The notes: generated from the letters alone by a model not told the origin. A stretch of 6,964 bases of DNA from Gemmatimonadota bacterium (GCA_026706165.1 JAPOZF010000074.1:1-6964), one strand, 5' to 3'. Shown: positions 1 through 6,884, numbered from the stretch's first letter. Translations and numbers: made by a program.

Positions 1-85
1 AGAAGATACCCACGACGCGGATATTATGCTAGTTATTTCTGAGACTATACACTAGTACCTCACGGCACAGGCATTCCAGACATTC

Positions 86-2683
86 ATGGTATATCTGATT
101 TTTTTCATTTCCGGTATAAGCGGCCTCATCTACCAGGTCATATGGATCCGGCAGTTTGGACTGGTTTTTGGAAATACCATCTACTCGTCCTCGATCGTTA
201 TCGGCGTTTTCATGCTGGGCCTCGGGCTGGGGAGCTGGGTCATCGGCTCCTATTCCGACAGCAACTACCGCCGGAGTCCCGCAACAGCATTGAAGCTTTA
301 CGCCGTTTCCGAGGTTTTGATAGCAGCTCTGGGCCTGGGCATGGCATTTTTGCTGGTCCACCTGGAAGGCATATCGAGCGCAATCACATCCTATCGCATC
401 GGGGAACACGGTTGGCACTACATCACTTTCTCATCCTACCTGGTAAGGTATGTCATCGCCGTCTTCACCATTTTTCCGATCACCTTCCTTATGGGAGGAA
501 CCCTGACCCTTCTGATCCGCTACCTGGTGAGGGCCAATCTTTCCAGCGTCGGGTGGCGCATCGGCCTGCTTTATGGATTGAACACAGCCGGTGCAGCCCT
601 GGGCTGCATCCTGGTCGATTTCTTTGCCATCCCCAACTTCGGCCTGTTCCAGGCCCAGGTCATGGCGGTCCTGCTCAATCTGCTCGCGGCTGTCGGCGCC
701 TTTCGGATATTGAACACCGAAGGACGCAAGCCCCGTTTGGATCCAACCCCCGTTGCTCAGGACAACCACACAGCCCGGGATGTCCACAACCGGCGGTTCG
801 GACTTGTCATTCTGGCGATTGCCCTGTCCGGCTTTGCGGCAATGGGATTGGAAATCGCATGGATTCGCTTCCTGACCAGCGCTGTCGGGCACCTGCGCTC
901 CGTGTATTCAATTCTGCTTATGGTCATACTGGTCGGAATATGGATCGGGTCAGTGGGAGGAGGGTATCTTGCACGATTCTTCAGGCGGCCCGCCGATCTG
1001 TACATTCTTTCACAGCTGCTGTTTACTTTAACCTGCCTGACTGCTTTTCTGATTTTCAACGAACATGGACTTTACACGTTCGACAAACCTCCCAACCCTC
1101 TGGAGCTGAGTGCTTTTTCAGGCACACTCGTCAATATCTGGGTAATACTGCATCCGACCCTGATTTTGATATTCGTACCATCGGTTTTGATGGGATTCGC
1201 GTTTCCCCTCGCCAACGCTGTCGTTCAAACGAGTGAGCACAAAGTCGGCAGAAGAGCCGGAATCCTCTATCTGGCCAACACCCTCGGTGCACTGGTAGGA
1301 AGCTTGCTGTCCGGTTTTGTTCTTTTACCTCTCCTGGGACTGAAATGGAGCATCGCCACCCTCCTGACGGTGGCCCTTCTGGTCACAATCCCGCTCCTCC
1401 TGCTCTCCAGATTTCAGGCAAGGACAACAGAGACTGGAAGCAGGCTCCGCAAACCGGCCTTCGCCGTTGCTTCCCTGATGGTGCTCGCCGGTGTGACACA
1501 ATGGTTTCTACTTCCTTCGAACGAACTTCTGCACACAGGCTCCTGGACCCGCAAAGGCAAATCGCTCTTCGAAGGTTCCCGCGTCCTGAAAACCAGCGAA
1601 GGAATCCTCGAAACGATCGTCATACTGGAGTTGCCCGAAAATGAAAAAACATTGATAACCAACGGACACCGAATGTCCAGCACCTTCTGGCAGGCCCAGC
1701 GTTACATGAGGGCTTTTTCGCATATTCCGCTGCTTCACCTGAGCGACCCCACGGACGCTCTGGTGATCTGCTTCGGCGCCGGCAACACGGCCCATGCGGC
1801 GGCCCTGCATCCGTCGTTGACCAACATAGAGGTGGTCGATCTGTCCGGGCATATTCTCGAACACGCAGGCTATTTCAGAGAAGCCAATCGAGATGTCCTC
1901 GGCGATCCCCGGGTTTCGGTGTTCGTCAACGACGGGCGGCAGCATTTAAGGATGCAAAAGAACAACCGCTACGACCTGGTCACCCTGGAACCCCCGCCAA
2001 TCAAGCAGGCAGGCATTGCCTCCCTGTACTCCCGGGACTTTTACGAGCTGGTCAGGAGCCGCCTGAAATCCGGGGGATTCCTGACGCAGTGGTTGCCGCT
2101 GACGCAACAGCCCGCGCCGATCGTCAAATCGATGATCCGCTCCTTCATCGACGTGTTTCCCAATACCATAATGCTTTCGGGTGCCGGGACAGAGTGCATT
2201 CTGGTCGGGCGCAAAGACGCGGAAATTGTCCTCGATCCAGTTTCAGCAGAGAGGAAATTGATTCAAAGCTCCGGGTTGCAGGAAGACCTCGTCAGAATAC
2301 GGATCAATTCTCTTGTCGACGTCGCCGGCATGTTCCTGTCCGACTACCGGACCCTGTCGAGTGCGGTCAAAGACCACGAGCCGGTTACCGATGATTTCCC
2401 GATCATGGAATACGGCATGATCTTTTTTCATGATCCAACCCCTGCAATCGACCTGATGAATCCCGCGAGAGCCCGATCGTGGTGCCCCGACTGCTACGAA
2501 AACGGAAATCCCGCCCCGGAGTTCGGGGACCTCGATTTCTATCTGCGTCTGATACAGACTGTATTCACGCAAAAAGCCAAAGGCCCGGCAGCACCGGGTT
2601 CAAGGCTGCGAATTGACGATCCGAACCTGATCAGAACCATCGAACGCCATCCGTTTCTGAAATCGCTATTTTCAAAGGCATAA
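86..2683 (+). CDS. Fused polytopic membrane / spermidine-synthase-like protein, probably without aminopropyltransferase activity
   Basis: 865 residues, biochemical role unknown. Residues 1-476 form about 13 hydrophobic segments in two related halves (about 3-208 and 237-441, plus one helix at 456-476). Motifs recur in both halves: (Q/E)xxWxR at 17-22 and 256-261, LMG at 135-137 and 368-370, and LYxxNTxGA at 162-170 and 394-402. Residues 484-780 form a SAM-binding Rossmann domain like that of spermidine synthase, with nucleotide loop GAGNT (564-568), acidic residue D585 in VVDLS, and NDGR (615-618). The family's catalytic DSxDP stretch reads EPPP (635-638) and the YHE substrate motif is WQA, so classical polyamine synthesis is unlikely. 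The tail carries WCPDCY (799-804). The start is the first ATG after an in-frame stop at 53-55; no strong Shine-Dalgarno is visible. The stop lies 58 bases before the next start. G+C is visibly lower than in the next gene. This matches the domain pattern usually annotated 'fused MFS/spermidine synthase'. Confidence 0.88.
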   Translation: MVYLIFFISGISGLIYQVIWIRQFGLVFGNTIYSSSIVIGVFMLGLGLGSWVIGSYSDSNYRRSPATALKLYAVSEVLIAALGLGMAFLLVHLEGISSAITSYRIGEHGWHYITFSSYLVRYVIAVFTIFPITFLMGGTLTLLIRYLVRANLSSVGWRIGLLYGLNTAGAALGCILVDFFAIPNFGLFQAQVMAVLLNLLAAVGAFRILNTEGRKPRLDPTPVAQDNHTARDVHNRRFGLVILAIALSGFAAMGLEIAWIRFLTSAVGHLRSVYSILLMVILVGIWIGSVGGGYLARFFRRPADLYILSQLLFTLTCLTAFLIFNEHGLYTFDKPPNPLELSAFSGTLVNIWVILHPTLILIFVPSVLMGFAFPLANAVVQTSEHKVGRRAGILYLANTLGALVGSLLSGFVLLPLLGLKWSIATLLTVALLVTIPLLLLSRFQARTTETGSRLRKPAFAVASLMVLAGVTQWFLLPSNELLHTGSWTRKGKSLFEGSRVLKTSEGILETIVILELPENEKTLITNGHRMSSTFWQAQRYMRAFSHIPLLHLSDPTDALVICFGAGNTAHAAALHPSLTNIEVVDLSGHILEHAGYFREANRDVLGDPRVSVFVNDGRQHLRMQKNNRYDLVTLEPPPIKQAGIASLYSRDFYELVRSRLKSGGFLTQWLPLTQQPAPIVKSMIRSFIDVFPNTIMLSGAGTECILVGRKDAEIVLDPVSAERKLIQSSGLQEDLVRIRINSLVDVAGMFLSDYRTLSSAVKDHEPVTDDFPIMEYGMIFFHDPTPAIDLMNPARARSWCPDCYENGNPAPEFGDLDFYLRLIQTVFTQKAKGPAAPGSRLRIDDPNLIRTIERHPFLKSLFSKA

Positions 2684-2729
2684 ACCCGCTCTTTGTCCCG
2701 ATCCCCGATGCATCCCCGCGGTCGGCAGT

Positions 2730-2734
2730 GAAGG
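2730..2734 (+). promoter_or_regulatory. Ribosome binding site that decides the start of the second fused gene
   Basis: GAAGG lies 7 bases upstream of the ATG at 2742, an ideal spacing. An in-frame TTG at 2736 would extend the protein by two residues but sits one base from this site, so ATG 2742 is the better start. The site lies in the 58-base gap after the preceding gene, in which I see no terminator. Confidence 0.6.
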
Positions 2735-2741
2735 CTTGTAC

Positions 2742-5507
2742 ATGAGCTTTGACCTCCGCTCCCTCGTTTTTCTTCTCACCTTCTACATCGCTTTCTTCGC
2801 CTCCGGCGCCGCCAGCCTGATCGCCGAGGTCACATGGAATCGGATGCTGGTCACGGTAGTCGGCAACTCGGTGAGCGCGACCGCCATGATCCTGGCCGCC
2901 TTCATGGGCGGTCTCGGACTGGGCAGCTTTGCCGGAGGGGAATACTTCAGCAGGCGCCGCCCCTCGCTGATTCCCTACATCCTGCTGGAGATCGCTATCG
3001 GCGCCTATGTATTCCTGTCGCCGGCGCTGTTCGATCTGCTGGCACGGCTCTTCACCTCGTTGGCGGAGAGCTTCGACGACCGGGCAAGCCTTGCAATGGC
3101 GCGAAGCATGGTAAGCCTGGCGGCGCTCCTTCTGCCCGCATTCCTGATGGGTGCGACGTTCCCGGCGATGATCTCCGGTGTCGCTCCCGATTCCTCGACA
3201 CGGAGAACGGCACGGACAGGTTACCTGTACAGCACGAACACCCTGGGGGCTGCGGTGGGCTGTTTCGCGGCGGGGTACTACCTGCTGGGGGAGTTCGGAG
3301 TTCAGAGCACCCTGACCTGCGCCCTGGGTCTGTACGTCGTCGCCGTCCTGTGTGCGTTCGCGGCGAGGAGGGCTGCCCCGCCCGGCCTGGCTCAGGCTGC
3401 CGCGGCCCCGGCTGCCGGAAGCAGTTCAGCCCGGCCCGCGGAGGATCCCGGGCGGCGTTTCCTGCAGCTGGCGACGTTCGCGGTCGGTTTCGTCGCCCTC
3501 GCCTACCAGGTTCTGTTGACCCGGCTGGGCATTCTCTACCTCGGCAACAGCGCTCCGGTGTTCCCGGTCGTGCTCACGGGGTTTCTCCTGGGAACCGGAA
3601 TCAGCGCCGTCATGGGGACGTGGCTGTACGGGGTGTTGCGCCGCAACACGGGCAGAAGCGACGACCTCTTCGGTTTCACCGCGCTGGCTGCCGGGGCCTT
3701 CGTGCTGCTGACTCCCTATCTCCTGCTGACCGACTGGGTGCTCGGCACGGACCAGTCGGCGCAGTTCGGCCAGGCAAGCTTCGAAAACCTCGTACTGGTC
3801 ATCGCAATCATCGTCGCACCGACGGTCCTGATCGGGGCGCTTCTGCCGCTGGCGATCAGGATGCTCCAGCCGGAGGGGCGCGGCGCGGCGACGCGGGAAG
3901 CCGCCACCCTGTATGCGCTCAACACCGCGGGAGGCCTGCTGGGCGCCGGCCTCGCCAACCACTATCTCGTCCCCCTCATCGGGGTGCAGGGCGTTCTCAT
4001 CGGCCTGGCATCGGCATGCGCCGCGGTGGGCGTCTTCAATCTGCTTTCTCCGGACCGGGTTTTCCGGCGGTGGGCGGCCACCGTACTCGCTGTCGCGGGG
4101 CTGGCCGTCGCGCTTGCCGCGGCGCTCCCGAGGATGATGGACCTGTACGCAGTGAAGCTCGGGGAGTTCACCGGGGCGGCCTCGACCGAAGTCAGGCTCA
4201 TCCAGGAGGGACGGGTGGCCACTGTTACCGTCCTCGACCAGGTCGATCCGAGGAGAGGCACGTACCGCGACATGTACCTCAACGGCGTCGAGGAAGCGTC
4301 GACCCGCTACTGGCACACCCAGTTGTTCAAGCTGCTGGGAAGCTTTCCGGTGCTCGTCCACGAGGGGGCCGAACCCAAGCAGGTGCTGGTGATCGCCTTC
4401 GGGGCCGGCATTACGGCCGGATCGGTACTGGCTTCGGACCGGGTCTCCAGCCTCGATGTCGTGGACCTGAATCCCGACGTGGAAGGCATCAACGACCTGT
4501 TTGCCGATGTGAACGGGGACGTGTTTCACAAACCGGGGTTCCACTTTCACAACGACGACGGGCGCAACTACCTGGTGACCAGCAGCAAACGCTACGACGT
4601 GATCATCAGCGATTCGACCCATCCGCGCGCCTACGACAGCTGGGTCCTCTACACGGAAGAGTTCTACCGGGCCGTCGCCGGGCGCCTGCTTCCCGGCGGC
4701 GTCTTCGCGCAGTGGGTGCCCGTTCTCGGCAACATGCAGGGTGACCTGTTGAGGATACACCTCAACACGTTCCGAAGGGTGTTTCCCAACTCCACCTTCT
4801 GGTACGTCTACGGCTCCGACCAGGCGTTTCTGCTGGCGACCCCCGAACCCTTCTCACTCGACGCCGAATACCTGCAGGAACAGCTCGACCGCCTGCCCGG
4901 GTGGTTCCGGGCGCAGCACTACCAGATCGACACGGTCGAGCGCATCGCCGGTTTTTTCTGGCTGGACGGCGAGGCCTTGGCCAGGATGATCGGCGGTGAG
5001 ACACGGCTCAATACCGACGACCTCCATTTCTTCGACAACCAGTCCGCCCTCGAGCCGGCGCCCCCGGAAATGCGGCTGCCGCGTTATCAGGCAGCTGCCC
5101 TTCCCTACTTCATGCGGGCCGACGACGGTCTGCGCGACGCCATCGGAAGGGAACAGCTGATGGCGCAACTGATGGCCAGGTACGGATTCTACCGCACGCA
5201 GCAGGACCTGTTCAGTGCGTATTGCCTGATGCCCGGCAACGGCAATGTGCGGTATTTCCTGTCCCGGGGATTTCCCGATGGCAAGCCGCCGGATCACCAG
5301 ACGTTCTGCACTGTGAGGAGCCTGACCCGACAGGCTCAGGGTCTCCGCAATCAGGGCAGGTATGCCGAGGCGGAGCCCCTTTACAGGCAGGTGCTTGAAA
5401 TACTGCAGGATTCCTACGGGCCCGGGCACCCCGGGGTGGCCGAAACCCTGAAAAACCTGGCCGAGGTCCATCGCCAAATGGGAAGCAGGAAAGAAGCGGA
5501 ACGGTGA
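2742..5507 (+). CDS. Fused polytopic membrane / spermidine-synthase-like protein with C-terminal TPR
   Basis: Paralogue of the gene just upstream; 921 residues from ATG 2742 (numbers here count from TTG 2736, so subtract 2). Membrane domain: two repeated halves (about 10-210 and 242-435) plus a helix at 447-465, joined by a polar Ala/Pro-rich linker (211-240). Each half repeats (E/Q)xxxxR (31-36, 258-263), GN followed by a glycine-rich helix (43, 270), LMG/LIG and LYxxNTxG (164-171, 392-399). The spermidine-synthase-like domain at about 480-770 keeps GAGIT (556-560), VVDLNP with D577, and NDDGR (606-610). The catalytic DSxDP is DSTHP (626-630), with His for the second Asp, and YHE is replaced by WHT, so aminopropyl transfer is doubtful. 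AQW at 658-660 is typical of the fused family. Residues 862-895 form one TPR with its GRYAEAEPLY signature; a second TPR begins at about 899 and stops after EAER. Function unknown, presumably inner membrane with the enzyme domain in the cytosol. Confidence 0.88.
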   Translation: MSFDLRSLVFLLTFYIAFFASGAASLIAEVTWNRMLVTVVGNSVSATAMILAAFMGGLGLGSFAGGEYFSRRRPSLIPYILLEIAIGAYVFLSPALFDLLARLFTSLAESFDDRASLAMARSMVSLAALLLPAFLMGATFPAMISGVAPDSSTRRTARTGYLYSTNTLGAAVGCFAAGYYLLGEFGVQSTLTCALGLYVVAVLCAFAARRAAPPGLAQAAAAPAAGSSSARPAEDPGRRFLQLATFAVGFVALAYQVLLTRLGILYLGNSAPVFPVVLTGFLLGTGISAVMGTWLYGVLRRNTGRSDDLFGFTALAAGAFVLLTPYLLLTDWVLGTDQSAQFGQASFENLVLVIAIIVAPTVLIGALLPLAIRMLQPEGRGAATREAATLYALNTAGGLLGAGLANHYLVPLIGVQGVLIGLASACAAVGVFNLLSPDRVFRRWAATVLAVAGLAVALAAALPRMMDLYAVKLGEFTGAASTEVRLIQEGRVATVTVLDQVDPRRGTYRDMYLNGVEEASTRYWHTQLFKLLGSFPVLVHEGAEPKQVLVIAFGAGITAGSVLASDRVSSLDVVDLNPDVEGINDLFADVNGDVFHKPGFHFHNDDGRNYLVTSSKRYDVIISDSTHPRAYDSWVLYTEEFYRAVAGRLLPGGVFAQWVPVLGNMQGDLLRIHLNTFRRVFPNSTFWYVYGSDQAFLLATPEPFSLDAEYLQEQLDRLPGWFRAQHYQIDTVERIAGFFWLDGEALARMIGGETRLNTDDLHFFDNQSALEPAPPEMRLPRYQAAALPYFMRADDGLRDAIGREQLMAQLMARYGFYRTQQDLFSAYCLMPGNGNVRYFLSRGFPDGKPPDHQTFCTVRSLTRQAQGLRNQGRYAEAEPLYRQVLEILQDSYGPGHPGVAETLKNLAEVHRQMGSRKEAER
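5320..5504 (+). other. TPR segment ending mid-repeat at the C-terminus of the second fused protein
   Basis: The encoded segment (residues about 862-923, counted from 2736) has a full tetratricopeptide repeat of the kinesin-light-chain/TPR_12 kind: GRYAEAEPLYRQ, then a GPGHP turn, then helix A of a second repeat with NLAEVHRQMG. The frame ends with EAER and TGA exactly where the next helix B (normally EAEPLYxRAL) would begin. Reading all three forward frames past the stop gives no continuation of the array. TPRs mediate protein-protein contact, so this tail may dock a partner, or it may be a truncated end. Confidence 0.7.
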
Positions 5508-5516
5508 GAAGCGCGG

Positions 5517-5530
5517 CCCGGAAGACCGGG
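5517..5530 (+). other. Short GC hairpin after the second fused gene
   Basis: CCCGG and CCGGG can pair around an AAGA loop, 9 bases after the stop codon. The stem is only 5 bp and no T-run follows, so it is not a convincing intrinsic terminator. It could slow ribosomes or protect an mRNA end. Confidence 0.25.
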
Positions 5531-5535
5531 GCAGG

Positions 5536-5937
5536 GTGGATGATTTGAGTGCGAAACCGGCGGTGATTTCCCTTGCCTGGGAGGAAACGGCATCCCGGCG
5601 GATGAGTTCCACGCATCTGCACCCCTTTCCTGAAAGCGAAATCGACAGGGAAACCGAAGAGGCGCAAAGAGAGGTTTCTCCCCCCGTGAGCGGGTGCGCG
5701 AAAAAGGGAAGCGTGCTGATACGGGATGTGCGGCTCTGGCACAGAGGGGTGCCGAACCGTTCGGACCGGCCGCGGCACATGATTGCGCAGGTCCACTGCA
5801 TCCGCTGGTACCGCAATCGCGGACCGGTGAAATTCAACACAGGTTGTGAAGATGCCTTCCCCGATGATTGCGGTATGGATCACAATGCGGAATTCACCGG
5901 GGATCCGATCGATTATCTGTTGCTGAAACGGGGGTAA
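5536..5937 (+). pseudogene. C-terminal remnant of a phytanoyl-CoA dioxygenase (PhyH) family gene
   Basis: The 133-residue frame starts at GTG 5536 and matches the C-terminal half of bacterial PhyH proteins. It has GSVLIRDVRLWHRGVPN with the distal metal-binding His at 69, Arg 80 (eleven residues on, placed like the 2-oxoglutarate-binding Arg of human PHYH), and an IDYLLL ending. PhyH enzymes are about 260-310 residues and need an HxD motif in their N-terminal half; this half is absent here and no upstream frame supplies it. STHLHP at 25-30 corresponds to the family's PGTHL, but the preceding residues do not look like the usual ENGxTEIW. In the frame two bases on, GNGIPADEF (about 5583-5609) fits that spacing, suggesting a one-base frameshift before 5612. 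A metal-dependent oxygenase activity is not expected. The alternative is a short stand-alone gene of unknown function; the absent start signal argues against this. Confidence 0.68.
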
Positions 5938-5940
5938 GTG

Positions 5941-6000
5941 ATGGATGAGGTGTTGTTGAAGGAATGGATTCCCCCGCGGGAATTGGGGCCGGCGCGATGA
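5941..6000 (+). CDS. Possible 19-codon leader overlapping the oxygenase start
   Basis: ATG at 5941 opens a 19-residue frame whose TGA (5998-6000) overlaps the ATG at 5997 in an ATGA arrangement, the classic geometry of translational coupling. A G-rich stretch (GGGGTAAG, 5931-5938) precedes it. The peptide contains EWIPP, echoed by GWIPA in the oxygenase N-terminus. It may be a coupling leader, the remnant of an older N-terminus, or chance. Confidence 0.25.
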   Translation: MDEVLLKEWIPPRELGPAR

Positions 6001-6824
6001 CGCCGACCGACGGTTGGATTCCCGCGGAGGGCAGTCCGGCTGGGATTCTGGAACGGTTTCCACGGCCGCTCGAGGCGCTGGTGGCAGGGGAGATTCCCGG
6101 CGTTGTCCTTCGTGAAGCTTTCGATCCCGATCACTGCGCCGGCCTCGTGAAGCGGCTCTACGAACGCGGCCTGGCATACGACCCGCGTCCTGCCGGGGAG
6201 GGAGAGCGCCCGGTGTACGTCGGTCCCCACCTGGCCGGGCTGAACGCCGACCCGGAGAGGTTCTTCGCATGTGCCGCCGACACTCACCGGCTGTTCGGGA
6301 GCCTGTTCGACGGGTACGGCGACCCGGTGAAGACCTTCTACGACTCCCTGTCGGCCCTGGCCCCCGGCAAGCGGGTGATGACCGCCCGCGAGCCGGACGG
6401 GCGCCTCTACGGTCCGGCGGTCTTCCGCACCTACTACGCCGGCGCCGGACACGGACCGCACTTCGACTCGGTGGCAAAGCGGCAGAAGTTGTTCAGCTAC
6501 GAGGTGTCGAGGTTCCGGAACCAGCTGGCCGGGGTGATGTGCTTCCAGAACTCGGAGCAGGAAGGGGAGTGCGGAGAGCCCTTCCTCTACAACTGCCCCT
6601 GGACTCCCGAGGTGCAGAGGTACATAAGCGGAGGCGCGTTCGCTGAGTACGCGGCCGGGCGGGGCATCCCCAGGGTCCAGATCGAGCTCGAGCCTGGAGA
6701 CCTCTACTTCTTCTTCTCCGAGAACATCCACGAGGTGCCCCACGTGTCAGGGGACAGACCGCGAGTCGTGCTGGCCGCTTTCTTCGGCAGGTCCCCGGAC
6801 GACGACGCGATTTTCGGCTGGTAG
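5964..6824 (+). CDS. 2-oxoglutarate/Fe(II)-dependent oxygenase
   Basis: 286 residues from ATG 5964. It likely oxidises (most probably hydroxylates) a small molecule using Fe(II), O2 and 2-oxoglutarate in the cytosol; the substrate is unknown. The double-stranded beta-helix signature is visible: RTYYAGAGHGPHFDS places the facial-triad HxD at H166 and D168; EPGDLYFFFSENIHEVPH supplies the distal His, most likely H256; and R267 in DRPRVVLAAFFG, eleven residues on, would bind the 2-oxoglutarate carboxylate. The intact Asp of HxD argues against a halogenase, where this residue is Gly or Ala. No signal peptide or membrane segment is seen. ATG 5964 has an AAGGA directly abutting it, which is poor spacing; ATG 5997 (275 residues) overlaps a short upstream frame as ATGA and is an equally good choice, and recognisable sequence begins only around W18. 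It ends with tandem stops TAG TAA. It follows a PhyH remnant and precedes an enolase-superfamily gene, suggesting a small-molecule pathway. Confidence 0.85.
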   Translation: MDSPAGIGAGAMTPTDGWIPAEGSPAGILERFPRPLEALVAGEIPGVVLREAFDPDHCAGLVKRLYERGLAYDPRPAGEGERPVYVGPHLAGLNADPERFFACAADTHRLFGSLFDGYGDPVKTFYDSLSALAPGKRVMTAREPDGRLYGPAVFRTYYAGAGHGPHFDSVAKRQKLFSYEVSRFRNQLAGVMCFQNSEQEGECGEPFLYNCPWTPEVQRYISGGAFAEYAAGRGIPRVQIELEPGDLYFFFSENIHEVPHVSGDRPRVVLAAFFGRSPDDDAIFGW

Positions 6825-6871
6825 TAAAGGGCCAGCTGCGGCGCTCGAAGGCGGAACGCCCACAGCCAATC

Positions 6872-6878
6872 AGGAAAG
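6872..6878 (+). promoter_or_regulatory. Ribosome binding site of the right-edge gene
   Basis: AGGAAAG is 6 bases upstream of the ATG at 6885. A second AGGA directly abuts the ATG and is too close to act. The 60-base gap before it has no T-run and only a 4-bp hairpin (6850-6860), so read-through from the oxygenase gene is plausible. Confidence 0.6.
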
Positions 6879-6884
6879 ACAGGA

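Noticed and set aside
2..55. Possible end of an upstream gene (17 codons then TAG)
   Set aside because: Too short to recognise, and the other two forward frames also run 9-13 codons from the edge before a stop, so nothing singles it out.
142..1236. Open frame of 364 codons on the + strand within the first fused gene
   Set aside because: Translation rich in Arg, His and Pro without motifs; the overlapping frame has clear membrane helices and family motifs.
2684..2741. Terminator or promoter between the two fused genes
   Set aside because: Only a short GATGCATC palindrome and a repeated ATCCCC are present; no stem with a T-run and no good -35/-10 pair.
2834..4744. Open frame of 636 codons on the + strand in another frame of the second fused gene
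   Set aside because: Arg/Gly/Pro-rich, low-complexity translation typical of a frame-shifted reading of a GC-rich gene.
3426..4760. Open frame of 444 codons on the - strand, opposite the second fused gene
   Set aside because: It lies wholly inside a well-supported gene, is rich in His/Arg/Gly/Gln without any domain signature, and is what high-GC codon use leaves on the opposite strand.
86..5507. Two functional spermidine synthases (speE)
   Set aside because: The SAM-binding fold is there but the DSxDP and YHE motifs needed for aminopropyl transfer are replaced in both proteins.
5212..6477. Open frame of 421 codons on the - strand across the PhyH remnant and oxygenase
   Set aside because: Crosses three better-supported + strand features; strongly Arg/Pro/Ser-biased with no recognisable motif.
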